64,000 nucleotides of DNA from an uncultured Lachnospiraceae bacterium (GTDB lineage: Bacteria > Bacillota > Clostridia > Lachnospirales > Lachnospiraceae): contig CAJTUC010000022.1 in NCBI GenBank assembly GCA_910579395.1, positions 7,475 to 71,474 on the forward strand, written 5' to 3'. This document shows positions 31,891 to 40,540 of this stretch, piece after piece (positions within the stretch are counted from its first letter, which is position 1; each line of letters opens with the position of its first letter). Made by a program: the position numbers and the translations under genes. Under the pieces are notes generated by a model. The model made no database searches. It had not been told where the DNA came from and saw only the letters and a program-made list of their open reading frames with translations.

Positions 31891-32583
31891 GTGATAAAAC
31901 TGATCAAACTGGAATGGAAAAAATATAACAATGGAAATGGCCTGATTACTGCGGCGCTTATCATGACGGCAATTCTGGCACTTTTTATTGTCGGGACGGC
32001 TGGAGAACTGCATTCTGCTGAGACAGTGGAAATCTATGGAAAAAGTATGATCGATGCGGCAGTGGACATCTTTACCCATATTTCTTATATCATTTTTACG
32101 GGCGTCATGCTCGCCATATTCCTGGTGGGGGCTTATGAGAAAAGAACGATCAACCTGATGTTTTCCTATCCGATCAAACGGCGGAAGATTATGTTGTCTA
32201 AAGTGCTTGCCGTGTGGATTTTTAATTATATCGCACTGGTTATCAGCAAATTACTGCTTTATGCGGTCCTGCTTACGACAAAGTCCTTTACGCATCTGTC
32301 GGCGGCGGATATCCCGATGGGCTCGCTGACTTTCTGGCTGAATCTTTTCTTGAGTTCTGCCGCAATGGTGAGCATTGCATTTATTGCTTTGCCGATCGGA
32401 TTGAAGTTCAGATCTTCCAAAGCGGCTATTGTTGCCGCCGTGATCATTGCCTGCCTGACGCAGGGAAATATCGGCTCCTTTACGCTGGCGGACAGCGTGC
32501 CGTTTTATGGTTTCCTGTTCTTGTTGGCTGCGGTATCGGTTGTTCTGACGGTCTATGATGTGGAAACGAAGGATGTGATGTAG
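31891..32583 (+). CDS. ABC-2 type transporter permease
   Basis: This 230-residue membrane protein has six hydrophobic segments and the ABC-2 signature region YEKRTINLMFSYPIKRRKIMLSKVL after the second helix, as in bacitracin and lantibiotic immunity permeases. The GTG at 31891 is preferred, with GAGAAAGG 12 bases upstream; another GTG at 31882 is too close to that site. It should pair with the ATPase encoded just upstream. One copy in the cell membrane probably acts as a dimer, though a second permease is common in related loci and is missing here. Confidence 0.85.
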   Translation: MIKLIKLEWKKYNNGNGLITAALIMTAILALFIVGTAGELHSAETVEIYGKSMIDAAVDIFTHISYIIFTGVMLAIFLVGAYEKRTINLMFSYPIKRRKIMLSKVLAVWIFNYIALVISKLLLYAVLLTTKSFTHLSAADIPMGSLTFWLNLFLSSAAMVSIAFIALPIGLKFRSSKAAIVAAVIIACLTQGNIGSFTLADSVPFYGFLFLLAAVSVVLTVYDVETKDVM

Positions 32584-32629
32584 GATTAACAATAGGGGGT
32601 GGCGGTCAGGCTTTTGAAAGGCCTGTCCC

Positions 32630-32896
32630 TCAATCCTCCTCAATCACATGAATCTCCAGATAATCAAAATCAATACTTTCAATAAAATTATCCTGTGTAA
32701 AGCGGGTCTTGTCGTGCCGTTTAAAATCCTGAATATTGACATCCAGCCAGATTGGCTTGCCGAGGTCGAACTGACAGCATACTTCATCGAGGGCATGAAA
32801 GACTTTATGCGTCCTTGTATCATTCCTGTCGTCACAGATAACGGTATCTTTTAACATATGATTGTTCTGAAATTCTTTAGCCCATAAACGAAACAT
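32630..32896 (-). CDS. Small conserved protein of unknown function
   Basis: This 88-residue acidic protein has AAGGGT before its ATG. It has no signal peptide or membrane helix. The pattern FRLWAKEF, KVFHALDEVCCQFDLGKPIWL and a C-terminal DYLEIHVIEED recalls a small family seen in Lachnospiraceae, which I cannot name. It is a single gene, convergent with the ABC permease and divergent from the DUF6020-type gene. A real product is likely given its codon pattern and ribosome site. Confidence 0.65.
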   Translation of the reverse strand: MFRLWAKEFQNNHMLKDTVICDDRNDTRTHKVFHALDEVCCQFDLGKPIWLDVNIQDFKRHDKTRFTQDNFIESIDFDYLEIHVIEED

Positions 32897-33026
32897 AACG
32901 TGACCCTTCTGCCATCGGCGGCTGAACTGTTACAGAGACATTATACAAATCCCCGGCCGAAATGTAAATATCATATAGAAGCATTTTCCCCTTTTTCTTT
33001 TTGCACAAAAATGTTAAAATGATGTC

Positions 33027-34718
33027 ATGAAAATTACCAGAACAAATAAAACTCCAAAGAAAAACAATTTATTTTCCACCAATCTATCGACGCTGCCCAA
33101 GGACAGAAGATTTTTGAAATATACATTTGGCCTTGGTTTTTTGCTGGCATTGTCCTTTGTCACCGGCAGTATGCTTACCCATGAACACCGTACATGTCGA
33201 AGTGAAGTGGAAGTGGTTCAAATGATTGCTGTTCTCTGCGTTATGACATTTATGTCATCTATTGTGACAGGGCTGGTTTTAATGCTTTTAACGAAGCTGC
33301 GGGATGGCGGGATAAAGAGCCGGGCAGGCGCAAAAGAATACGACAGCTCGCGGGTGTTTGCTTTTTATGCGGTAGTTATCCTGCTCTGTTGGATGCCTGT
33401 TTTCCTGGCATATTATCCATCTGTCTTTGCATATGATGCGGAAGGGCAGCTTTATCAGGTTCTTGCGCACGATTATAACACCCATCATCCATTATTACAT
33501 ACACTGTTTTTGGGGGCCTTTTTTAAGCTGGGAGAAAATCTGCCGGGTTCCTATTCCTCGGGTATGGCGCTGCATTCCATCGTGCAGATGTTTTTGATGG
33601 CGATGATCTTAGGGTATGTGTTGACATTTCTGTATCGTGAGAGGACATCATGGGTGCTGCGGTTATCGCTGCTTCTTTTTTATGCGCTGTTTCCGGCAAA
33701 CTCTGTTCTTGCAGTCAGCACGACGAAAGATGTGCTTTTTTCCGGGTTGGTATTGTTGTATGCCGTAAAATCATATCAATGGTATAATGGAAACTGTAAA
33801 ATGAAGAAAGGATTTGTTCCTTCTTTCATCCTGATCTCGGTCACGATGCTGCTGTTTCGAAACAATGCTGTCTATGCCTGGCTGGTCTGCCAGCCGTTCC
33901 TGCTTTACTTTGCGGGAAAAAGAAAGGCGCTGAAACGATGTGCGGTGATTGCCGCAGCAACATTTTGTCTGTTCTTTCTGGGGAGCGTTGGACTGAAAGC
34001 TGCGGTATCCGCGCGAAACGGCAGCCCGCGGGAAATAATCAGCGTGCCGCTTCAGCAGATGGCAAGAACGCGGGTCATGCACGAGGAAGAGATAGACGAT
34101 GAGATGCGGCAGAAACTGGATGCCTACCTGGCCCCGGAGTGGGTGTTTGCCGCCTACAACCCCTATCTGGCAGATCCCATCAAGGATCGCGCAAACATTC
34201 GTGATGATCCGGCGGGCCTGATGAAAACCTGGATGCGGCTGGGGATGCAGTTTCCGATGACTTATGTGGATGCTTTTCTGGATAATTCAATCGGCTACTG
34301 GTATCTGGCGGACAAAACGCATTCGACCATTTACGGCGTCGGCACGGAGAGCGGTTTCGGATACCTTTCCACGGATAACAGGACGATGCCGGCCGGATAC
34401 GAGATTGTCAGGCATAGCTATCTGCCGGGGCTTCGTGCATTCATGGAGCGCATCGTGTCAGACAATGAATATCAGAAAATACCGGTCGTATCCGTTATTT
34501 TTGCACCGGCATTTTACTGGTGGATGCTGTGCTTTTATATTGTCTTTTTTCTGTATCGGAAAGAATACGGAATGCTTGTGCCGGCATTTTTTCTGACAGC
34601 ATATTATCTTACCCTGCTGTTATCGCCGGCGGTATTAGTGCGCTACATGTATCCGTTTTTGCTGAGCGGCCCCATGATGTTGTGTCTTGTGAGTGCAAAA
34701 AGAGAACATATGGTATGA
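33027..34718 (+). CDS. DUF6020-like polytopic membrane protein
   Basis: This 563-residue protein has about eleven or twelve membrane helices and a hydrophilic region near residues 340-450. Its AYYPSVFAYDAEGQLYQVL segment followed by HHPLLHTLF resembles the first loop of GT-C fold glycosyltransferases, where an acidic residue binds the metal or lipid-sugar, and the overall pattern fits the DUF6020 family. It may transfer a sugar from a lipid carrier on the outer face of the membrane. No partner sugar genes are adjacent. The start has no clear ribosome site, and a nearby downstream start is possible. Confidence 0.7.
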   Translation: MKITRTNKTPKKNNLFSTNLSTLPKDRRFLKYTFGLGFLLALSFVTGSMLTHEHRTCRSEVEVVQMIAVLCVMTFMSSIVTGLVLMLLTKLRDGGIKSRAGAKEYDSSRVFAFYAVVILLCWMPVFLAYYPSVFAYDAEGQLYQVLAHDYNTHHPLLHTLFLGAFFKLGENLPGSYSSGMALHSIVQMFLMAMILGYVLTFLYRERTSWVLRLSLLLFYALFPANSVLAVSTTKDVLFSGLVLLYAVKSYQWYNGNCKMKKGFVPSFILISVTMLLFRNNAVYAWLVCQPFLLYFAGKRKALKRCAVIAAATFCLFFLGSVGLKAAVSARNGSPREIISVPLQQMARTRVMHEEEIDDEMRQKLDAYLAPEWVFAAYNPYLADPIKDRANIRDDPAGLMKTWMRLGMQFPMTYVDAFLDNSIGYWYLADKTHSTIYGVGTESGFGYLSTDNRTMPAGYEIVRHSYLPGLRAFMERIVSDNEYQKIPVVSVIFAPAFYWWMLCFYIVFFLYRKEYGMLVPAFFLTAYYLTLLLSPAVLVRYMYPFLLSGPMMLCLVSAKREHMV

Positions 34719-34901
34719 TAGGCGTAAGTTTATCAGCAAAAGTCGTAAAAATAGACAATAAAAATTAAAAATTGATAAAAAAATTGTGGAATATATACAT
34801 TTGGGAGGAAATGTGTTAAGATATATTCATATTCAAATGAGAATGTCGTTGTCGGCATGGCTTGCGTAAAAAAGTGTGTAAAAGGAGCATGAAAACTGAA
34901 T

Positions 34902-35534
34902 ATGGACGTTAGTACAGATAGAAATGATATTGACAGTTGGAAAGAGGTAACTCTGATTTATAATTCGGCATTAAAACAGATTTCAACGAAACTGGAAATA
35001 CTGAATGATGAGTTTCAGCATGTGCACAGATACAACCCGATAGAGCATATTAAATCTCGTATTAAAACACCGGAAAGTATTGTAAAAAAATTAAAGAAAC
35101 ATGGTTATGAATCTACGATCGGTAACATGGTGCGGTACGTGAATGACATTGCGGGCATCCGTGTTATTTGTTCTTTTACTTCGGATATTTATCAGATTGC
35201 GGATATGATAAGCAATCAAAGTGACATTAATGTCATTTCTGTCAAGGATTATATTGTCAATCCGAAGCCGAGCGGGTATAAAAGTTATCATATGCTTGTG
35301 ACGGTGCCGGTCTATTTGTCAGACCGCATCGAGCAGACAAAGGTGGAAATCCAGATCAGAACCGTTGCGATGGATTTCTGGGCGAGCCTGGAACATAAAA
35401 TACATTATAAGTTTGAAGGCAATGCGCCTGACCGGATCAAAGAGCAGCTTGTGGAATGTTCGAGGATTGTATCGGATCTGGATGACAGAATGCTGAGCCT
35501 GAACAAGGAAATACAGAAGCTGGGCGAAGGATAG
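34902..35534 (+). CDS. relQ: Small alarmone synthetase, RelQ type (GTP pyrophosphokinase)
   Basis: This 210-residue protein has only a RelA/SpoT-like synthetase domain, with no HD hydrolase and no regulatory C-terminus, so it makes (p)ppGpp from ATP and GTP or GDP. Diagnostic motifs are RIKTPESIVKKL, NDIAGIRVICSF, the substrate motif KPSGYKSYHMLV and VEIQIRTVAMDFWASLEHKI. The C-terminal helix is that of RelQ (SAS1), which forms tetramers. AAAGGAG lies 14 bases from the ATG, a long gap that may weaken translation. The gene ends directly at a cloverleaf repeat. Confidence 0.93.
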   Translation: MDVSTDRNDIDSWKEVTLIYNSALKQISTKLEILNDEFQHVHRYNPIEHIKSRIKTPESIVKKLKKHGYESTIGNMVRYVNDIAGIRVICSFTSDIYQIADMISNQSDINVISVKDYIVNPKPSGYKSYHMLVTVPVYLSDRIEQTKVEIQIRTVAMDFWASLEHKIHYKFEGNAPDRIKEQLVECSRIVSDLDDRMLSLNKEIQKLGEG

Positions 35535-35535
35535 T

Positions 35536-35664
35536 GTGAAGAGAAGTTTTAAGGCTCACAGCATAGACTGTTTCGCCAAGAACTTCTATGGATTTGCAAA
35601 GCAAATCTTCTTCACACCGAAGAATGCCTGAAAAGCACCGTTCTTCCTGACAAACTTGTTTGTC
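35536..35664 (+). repeat. Cloverleaf-type structured repeat, copy D
   Basis: It begins two bases after the relQ stop codon. The outer stem GTGAAGA pairs with TCTTCAC, arm 1 pairs AGAAGTTT with GAACTTCT, and arm 2 is GATTTGC-AAA-GCAAATC. A decayed GAATGCC hairpin and a GACAAACTTGTTTGTC hairpin follow. Confidence 0.75.
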
Positions 35665-35707
35665 ATAAGCTTTTGATTTTCGGGAACGTTGTTTGCCTTG
35701 TGAATAT

Positions 35708-35740
35708 TGGTGCCAAGACGCTTTCGGCGTCAGCCCAAAG
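35708..35740 (+). repeat. GGTGCCAAGACGC module, second copy
   Basis: It matches the module at about 1482-1515 with two or three differences, including the GACGC/GCGTC hairpin and the CCCAAAG end. It runs into a terminator hairpin. Confidence 0.6.
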
Positions 35741-35778
35741 AGCAGAGTATGTAGCAGATACATGCCCGGCTCTTTTTT
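35737..35778 (+). terminator. Terminator or attenuator before the second MATE gene
   Basis: AAAGAGC (35737-35743) pairs with GCTCTTT (35769-35775), enclosing a GTATGTA/TACATGC hairpin, and ends in TTTTTT. It lies 6 bases before the ribosome site of the MATE gene, so it may act as an attenuator instead of ending relQ transcription. Confidence 0.6.
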
Positions 35779-35801
35779 GCCTGAAAGGAGAATCGTCATC
35801 G

Positions 35802-37145
35802 ATGACAGAAAATAAGAATGATTTTACACAGGGAAGTATTGTTTCCAAACTGCTGCGGTTTATGATTCCGATTTTAGGGGCTCTGATTCTGCAGGCGATG
35901 TACGGGGCAGTGGACATTCTCGTTGTGGGATGGTTTGGAACGACGGCCGGAATTTCGGGTGTATCCACGGGAAGCAGTATCGTGAATCTGGTCACTTTCA
36001 CGATCACAGGACTTGCCATGGGCGTTACGGTCGTCATGGGGCAGTATCTTGGGGAAAAGAAACCGGAAAAGGTAGGACAGGTCGTAGGCGGTGCGATATG
36101 CCTGTTTCTGGTATTGGCTTTTATCATTGCGGCAGCTATGCTGGTGTTCGCAAGACCGCTTGCGGTTTTGATGCAGGCGCCGGAGGAAGCGCTGGACCTG
36201 ACGGTATTATATGTTCGTATCTGCGGCGGCGGAATCTTCTTTATCATTGCATACAATGTACTTAGCAGCATTTTCCGGGGAATCGGTGATTCTAATATGC
36301 CGCTGCTTTTCGTGGGCATCGCGTGTGTTGTGAACATTGTGGGTGATCTGTTGTTCATTGCAGTATTTCACTGGAATGTGGCAGGCGCCGCGCTTGCAAC
36401 CGTGATGGCACAGGCGGTCAGCGTTATTTTATCCATTTTGATCATCAGAAAACGGAAGCTACCGTTCATTATGAAAAAAGAGTATATCCGCTTTAATCCC
36501 GAAATCAAAAAATTTGTGCGCGTGGGAACGCCGATCGCCTTTCAGGAGGTTTTGACGCAGCTTTCTTTTCTGGCATTGTGCGCATTTATCAACAGACTTG
36601 GTCTGGACGCTTCTTCGGGTTATGGTGTGGCGAATAAGATTGTAAGTTTTGTAATGTTAGTGCCCGGTGCACTCATGCAGTCCATGGCTTCCTTTGTTGC
36701 TCAGAATGTGGGTGCGGGCAAGGAAGACCGTGCGAAAAAAGCAATGGCGGCGGGTATGCTCATCGGATGCAGCATCGGCGTTTTTATCACCGTTTTATCC
36801 TTTGTCCGCGGAGATCTGCTTGCAGCAGCATTTTCAAGCGATGCGGCAGTCATTGCGCGCGCAGCGGAGTACTTAAAAGGTTTTGCACCGGAAGCGGTCG
36901 TGACGGCGATTCTGTTCAGTTTTATCGGATATTATAACGGACATTCTAAGACCTTATTCGTCATGCTGCAGGGAATTGCCCAGACTTTTATCGTGCGTCT
37001 GCCCATGTCCTGGTTCATGAGTATCCAGCCGGATGCGAGCCTCACGATGATCGGTCTGGCGGCGCCCTGCGCAACGGTATTTGGAATCGTGATCAATGTT
37101 TTCTATTATGTGAAAATGAGCCGGGAAATGAAGACTGTACCATAA
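35802..37145 (+). CDS. MATE family efflux transporter (second copy)
   Basis: This 447-residue exporter starts at 35802 behind AAAGGAG. It has about twelve helices in two halves, with VSKLLRFMIPILGALILQAMYGAVDIL at the start of the first half split over the first two helices and GTPIAFQEVLTQLSF opening the second. It differs from the first MATE protein in most positions, so it is not a recent duplicate. A terminator-like structure sits directly in front of the ribosome site, which suggests controlled expression. The substrate is unknown; Na+- or H+-coupled export is expected from the family. Confidence 0.92.
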   Translation: MTENKNDFTQGSIVSKLLRFMIPILGALILQAMYGAVDILVVGWFGTTAGISGVSTGSSIVNLVTFTITGLAMGVTVVMGQYLGEKKPEKVGQVVGGAICLFLVLAFIIAAAMLVFARPLAVLMQAPEEALDLTVLYVRICGGGIFFIIAYNVLSSIFRGIGDSNMPLLFVGIACVVNIVGDLLFIAVFHWNVAGAALATVMAQAVSVILSILIIRKRKLPFIMKKEYIRFNPEIKKFVRVGTPIAFQEVLTQLSFLALCAFINRLGLDASSGYGVANKIVSFVMLVPGALMQSMASFVAQNVGAGKEDRAKKAMAAGMLIGCSIGVFITVLSFVRGDLLAAAFSSDAAVIARAAEYLKGFAPEAVVTAILFSFIGYYNGHSKTLFVMLQGIAQTFIVRLPMSWFMSIQPDASLTMIGLAAPCATVFGIVINVFYYVKMSREMKTVP

Positions 37146-37157
37146 AGGTTTCTTAGG

Positions 37158-37358
37158 CAATTGTGAAACTATGCTTTCGATGGCTTCCGCTGTACAAAAT
37201 AGATAATCACCGCAGGGCACGCTTTCGCTGCCTGTCGCTCGTAGCAGTGCGTAAGACGTCAAAATACGGCATCTAAGCACCGACGGCTCCCCAGCGTCCT
37301 TCTTGTGATTTGACTATTCTGTACAACAGTTATTTTGAAATAATGCGTTTCGCAATTG
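37158..37358. repeat. About 200-bp imperfect inverted repeat
   Basis: CAATTGTGAAAC (37158-37169) pairs with GTTTCGCAATTG (37347-37358). Inside, TGTACAAAATAG (37191-37202) pairs with CTATTCTGTACA (37314-37325) and AATCAC with GTGATT. It starts 13 bases after the MATE stop codon. The core carries no open frame of note. It resembles the element at 29706 in build but not in sequence. Confidence 0.75.
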
Positions 37359-37588
37359 TTCATAAAAATCTCTATAAATGAGGAGTGCCCAGGCATCTTG
37401 CGACACCCGGGCTATTATGAAAAAATTTATCTATGTGTTTGTCATTTGTTATTATGTTTATATTATAGACAGAAATTATGAATAAATTATGAATACGGTG
37501 TGAAGTTATCGTTAATTCTTATAAAAAAATAAAAGGAGAAAAAGCGAAACTATAAAAAATGCACAAAAACGAAGGCGATGGATAGCAA
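37359..37588. other. AT-rich intergenic stretch
   Basis: I see no gene here. There is a weak GCCC/GGGC hairpin near 37385-37412 and AT-rich sequence after it. Confidence 0.5.
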
Positions 37589-37617
37589 TTGCGGTTGAAC
37601 GGCTTTCGTGATATAAT
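37589..37617 (+). promoter_or_regulatory. Promoter of the coiled-coil protein gene
   Basis: TTGCGG (37589-37594) and a perfect TATAAT (37612-37617) are 17 bp apart with TGA before the -10 box. The leader would be about 180 nt. Confidence 0.7.
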
Positions 37618-37785
37618 CATCGCAGGAGAAAAACAAGCGACGCGAAGCGGCATTTGTTTTTCTGCGATGGTTAACGAGCAAACGTCCGATGAAATCGGGC
37701 AGGAAGCGCTGAAGGCGCGGGTTGCGAGTTCTATGACAATAGACGCAGTGCTGGCGCACAGCATTTGCAGGAGAAAAACAAGAGA
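37618..37785 (+). promoter_or_regulatory. Leader with duplicated GCAGGAGAAAAACAAG and its complement
   Basis: Segment A (37618-37636) pairs with segment B (37654-37669), which reads TTGTTTTTCTGCGATG. A near copy of A recurs at 37766-37782, 25 bases before the start codon of the next gene. B could pair with either copy, so two folds are possible. Confidence 0.5.
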
Positions 37786-37807
37786 CGAAAGAGAAAGGGG
37801 CCCCGGG

Positions 37808-38485
37808 ATGGATACTTTTATGGATAAATTTGCACAAAGGAAAAAAGCGCAGGGCATGATCGATGCCAATGCGGCTGCAGATGCTGCAAATATGGAAAAA
37901 TTAAAACGTCAGGTAAATGAGTATGAACTGTTATTGCAGGAGATGCGCAAAGTCAATTTAAAGACTGCCGAAAATGCCGGGCAGATGAGCAAGGCGATTC
38001 AGGCGGGCATCGAGAAGATTGAAGCATTTCAGGCCGACAATGCGGCGCACGCCGGACAGGAAAAGATTCTGTCGGAAATCAAAGGACAGTTAGAGCTCCT
38101 TTTGGCGGAAGTTAAATTGCAGAATGAAACGCTTTCTGCGGAAATAAAGAAGCAGAATGAAACACTTTCTGCAGGTATAAAGGAGCAGCAGGAAACGCTT
38201 TCGGGAGAGATGAAGGAGCAGATGGAAGCTTTTCTGCCGGAACTGAAGAAGAAGGTGGAAGAGGCTTCGAAACAATCGGAAGACTTTTTCCATAAAGAGA
38301 GCGTGAAGGTTTATCGTAACGTACAGGCTGCCATGACGGAAGAACTGAATAAACAGACGGAAGCTTTGACCGCATTGCAGAAAGAATCCGGTAAAAGGCA
38401 GAAAGCCGTACTGCCGCTTACGATCATCATTTTGCTGCTGATTTTGGCGGATATTGCAGTTCGTTTTAATGTTAAGTTATTTTAG
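37808..38485 (+). CDS. Tail-anchored coiled-coil protein of unknown function
   Basis: This 225-residue protein starts at 37808 behind GAGAAAGGGG. Residues 25-200 are strongly helical and charged, with a run of 11-residue repeats near 105-145 of the form AExKxQNETLS, as expected for a long coiled coil. A single C-terminal membrane helix (about residues 201-218, AVLPLTIIILLLILADIAV) suggests a tail anchor with the coil in the cytosol. I do not recognise a family. The flavin reductase gene follows after 15 bp. Regulated expression is suggested by its long leader. Confidence 0.7.
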   Translation: MDTFMDKFAQRKKAQGMIDANAAADAANMEKLKRQVNEYELLLQEMRKVNLKTAENAGQMSKAIQAGIEKIEAFQADNAAHAGQEKILSEIKGQLELLLAEVKLQNETLSAEIKKQNETLSAGIKEQQETLSGEMKEQMEAFLPELKKKVEEASKQSEDFFHKESVKVYRNVQAAMTEELNKQTEALTALQKESGKRQKAVLPLTIIILLLILADIAVRFNVKLF

Positions 38486-38500
38486 TAAGGCGGTTTCGAT

Positions 38501-39070
38501 ATGGCAAAACAAAATTTTAAACCGGGAAACATGCTTTATCCGCTTCCGGCCGTTCTGGTCAGTGTGGCGGATAAGAGGGGAAACAGCAATCTTCTGACGA
38601 TTGCATGGACGGGCACGGTCTGTTCGGACCCGCCGATGGTGTCTATTTCCGTCAGGCCGGAGCGGTATTCGTATCATATGATAGAAGAGACAGGCGAGTT
38701 TGTCATCAATCTGACGACGGAAAAACTTGCCCGCGCCACCGATTACTGCGGTGTAAAAAGCGGCAAAGATGTAGATAAATGGAAAGAAATGAAGCTGCAT
38801 AAAATACCGGGTGAAAAAGTAAAGGTCCCAATGGTGGAAGAAAGTCCCGTTAATCTGGAATGCAGAGTGACGGAGAAAAAGAAACTCGGCTCCCATCATA
38901 TGTTCCTCGCGGAGGTCGTAGCAGTCCATGTGGATGAAAGCTACATGGATGAGACGGGCCGGTTTCATTTGAACGACGCAAAGCCGCTTGTTTATTCGCA
39001 TGGAAGATATCTTTCGACGGGAAAAGAAATCGGCTTTTTCGGGTACAGTGTTCAACGTAAAAAGAATTAA
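38501..39070 (+). CDS. Flavin reductase family protein
   Basis: This 189-residue protein has the FMN-binding split-barrel pattern of flavin reductase-like enzymes: PLPAVLVSVADKRGNSNLLTIAW split over the first strands, CSDPPMVSISVRP, and GEFVINLTTEKLA. A YSHGRYLSTGKEIGFFGYS end is typical of the Clostridial subgroup. These proteins bind FMN and use NAD(P)H or act as electron carriers. The gene starts 15 bp after the coiled-coil gene and probably shares its transcript. Its stop codon overlaps that of dinB on the other strand. Confidence 0.9.
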   Translation: MAKQNFKPGNMLYPLPAVLVSVADKRGNSNLLTIAWTGTVCSDPPMVSISVRPERYSYHMIEETGEFVINLTTEKLARATDYCGVKSGKDVDKWKEMKLHKIPGEKVKVPMVEESPVNLECRVTEKKKLGSHHMFLAEVVAVHVDESYMDETGRFHLNDAKPLVYSHGRYLSTGKEIGFFGYSVQRKKN

Positions 39071-40302
39071 TCTGATTTTGGATGGAGCAGGCTGCCACGA
39101 ACAATGGCGTCGGCTCCATATTTTTGCCGGATTGAGTCCAGCGCTTTTTCGAGCTGCGCTTCTTTTACCGTTGACAAATGAGGCTTACCGCTGTTCTTCG
39201 TTTCCTGCATGGCGGGAAGGTCAAACAGGCTGAGCTGCACGGGTTCCTGCGCGGAGAAAAGTCTGGAAGAGCGGATGCCGAGCAGTCGGATGGGGGTGCC
39301 GTCCCAGAGTTCGTCGAACAGGGCACAGGCAGTACGGTAAATCGTATCGCTGCCGGCGGTCGGGTTCGGCAGCGTTGTCTGATGGGAAACTTTTTTAAAG
39401 GTATTGTATTTGATTTCCACACTGATCATTTCGGCAGTCTGTTCCGCCCTGCGCAGTCTGCGGGCGACGGATTCGGACAGCTCCAGAAGAAAGTGGATGG
39501 CTTCTTCCCTGGTAGCGGCGTCTTTTTCAAGTGTGATGGAATTGCCGATTCCTTTGGCTTCCGCGGCCTCTGTTTCTACAACGGAATCATCGATGCCGTT
39601 GGCATATTCCCAGAGCGTTTTCCCGTGGCTTTTCAAATGTGCCGTCAAAATAGATAAATCGCTTTTCGCCAGATCTCCTATCGTCATGATTTCCAGTTTG
39701 TGAAGCGTTTCGACGCTGGAGCGGCCGCATAAAAAGAGCGAAGAGACCGGAAGCGGCCACATTTTTTCCTGAATCTCATAAGAAAAGAGAGTATGTGTTA
39801 AATCCGGTTTTTTGAAGTCGGAGGCCATTTTGGCGAGCACTTTGCGGTCGGAGATGCCGATATTGACCGTAAAGCCGAGCTGTTCCCGTATCTGGGTGCG
39901 GATGTGCTCTGCAGCAGCCGTTGGAGAAGAAAAAAGTTCCTGAATCGGGGTATAATCCATATAGCATTCATCAATGCTGACCTGCTCCAGGTCGGGGCAG
40001 ATATCGGAAAGAAGCTGCATCATTTCGTCACTTTTGTTGTTATATAATTTATGGTCTGGGGACTCTATGTGCAGGCCCGGACATTTGCGCATGGCGTTGA
40101 CGATGGGCTCTCCGGTCACGATGCCAAAAGCTTTGGCGGGAATGGATTTGGCGAGTACAACGCCGTGCCGCTTTGCCATATCGCCGCCGATGATGGCAGG
40201 AATGGTGCGAAGGTCGATCGCAGAGCCGTGCTGCATCATATCCAGCGCGCTCCAGCTCAGATAAGCAGAATTGACATCAATATGAAAAATGATCTGATCC
40301 AT
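39067..40302 (-). CDS. dinB: DNA polymerase IV (Y-family translesion polymerase)
   Basis: This 411-residue polymerase copies damaged templates without proofreading. The catalytic aspartate of FHIDVNSAYLSW is D9, and the SIDECYMDYT motif with the acidic pair is near residue 105. A helix-hairpin-helix near 175-200 and the little finger domain (SVEIKYNTFKKVSHQTTLPNP type) follow. The C-terminal QLSLF motif, near residue 375, matches a beta-clamp binding site. It is a single gene with its 3' end overlapping the flavin reductase gene tail to tail. No LexA box was identified. Confidence 0.94.
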   Translation of the reverse strand: MDQIIFHIDVNSAYLSWSALDMMQHGSAIDLRTIPAIIGGDMAKRHGVVLAKSIPAKAFGIVTGEPIVNAMRKCPGLHIESPDHKLYNNKSDEMMQLLSDICPDLEQVSIDECYMDYTPIQELFSSPTAAAEHIRTQIREQLGFTVNIGISDRKVLAKMASDFKKPDLTHTLFSYEIQEKMWPLPVSSLFLCGRSSVETLHKLEIMTIGDLAKSDLSILTAHLKSHGKTLWEYANGIDDSVVETEAAEAKGIGNSITLEKDAATREEAIHFLLELSESVARRLRRAEQTAEMISVEIKYNTFKKVSHQTTLPNPTAGSDTIYRTACALFDELWDGTPIRLLGIRSSRLFSAQEPVQLSLFDLPAMQETKNSGKPHLSTVKEAQLEKALDSIRQKYGADAIVRGSLLHPKSD

Positions 40303-40421
40303 GCCGGCTCCCCCTTTCTTTTAGGATTTTCTCTTTTATCGGTTGGAAGAACGCCGCGTTTCAGGAGTTCTTTTCAATCTATTTTACCACGAAACAACAG
40401 GAAAAAGGAATGGAATATCTA

Positions 40422-40450
40422 TTTACTTTTCAGGGAAATACTGCTAGAAT
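40422..40450 (+). promoter_or_regulatory. Promoter of the M23 peptidase gene
   Basis: TTTACT (40422-40427) and TAGAAT (40445-40450) are 17 bp apart, with TGC before the -10 box. Confidence 0.6.
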
Positions 40451-40456
40451 ATTAAA

Positions 40457-40473
40457 TGTTACGAATTTGTTAC
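40457..40473 (+). promoter_or_regulatory. WalR-like box at the start site of the M23 gene
   Basis: TGTTAC-GAATT-TGTTAC fits TGTWAH-N5-TGTWAH exactly. It sits directly after the -10 box, over the expected transcription start, where binding would normally repress. Confidence 0.6.
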
Positions 40474-40540
40474 ATGATTTGCGCCAGAACGTTTTGGGCG
40501 CTGTCCTGATTCGCAGACGGATAAAAAAAGAGGGATTTTT

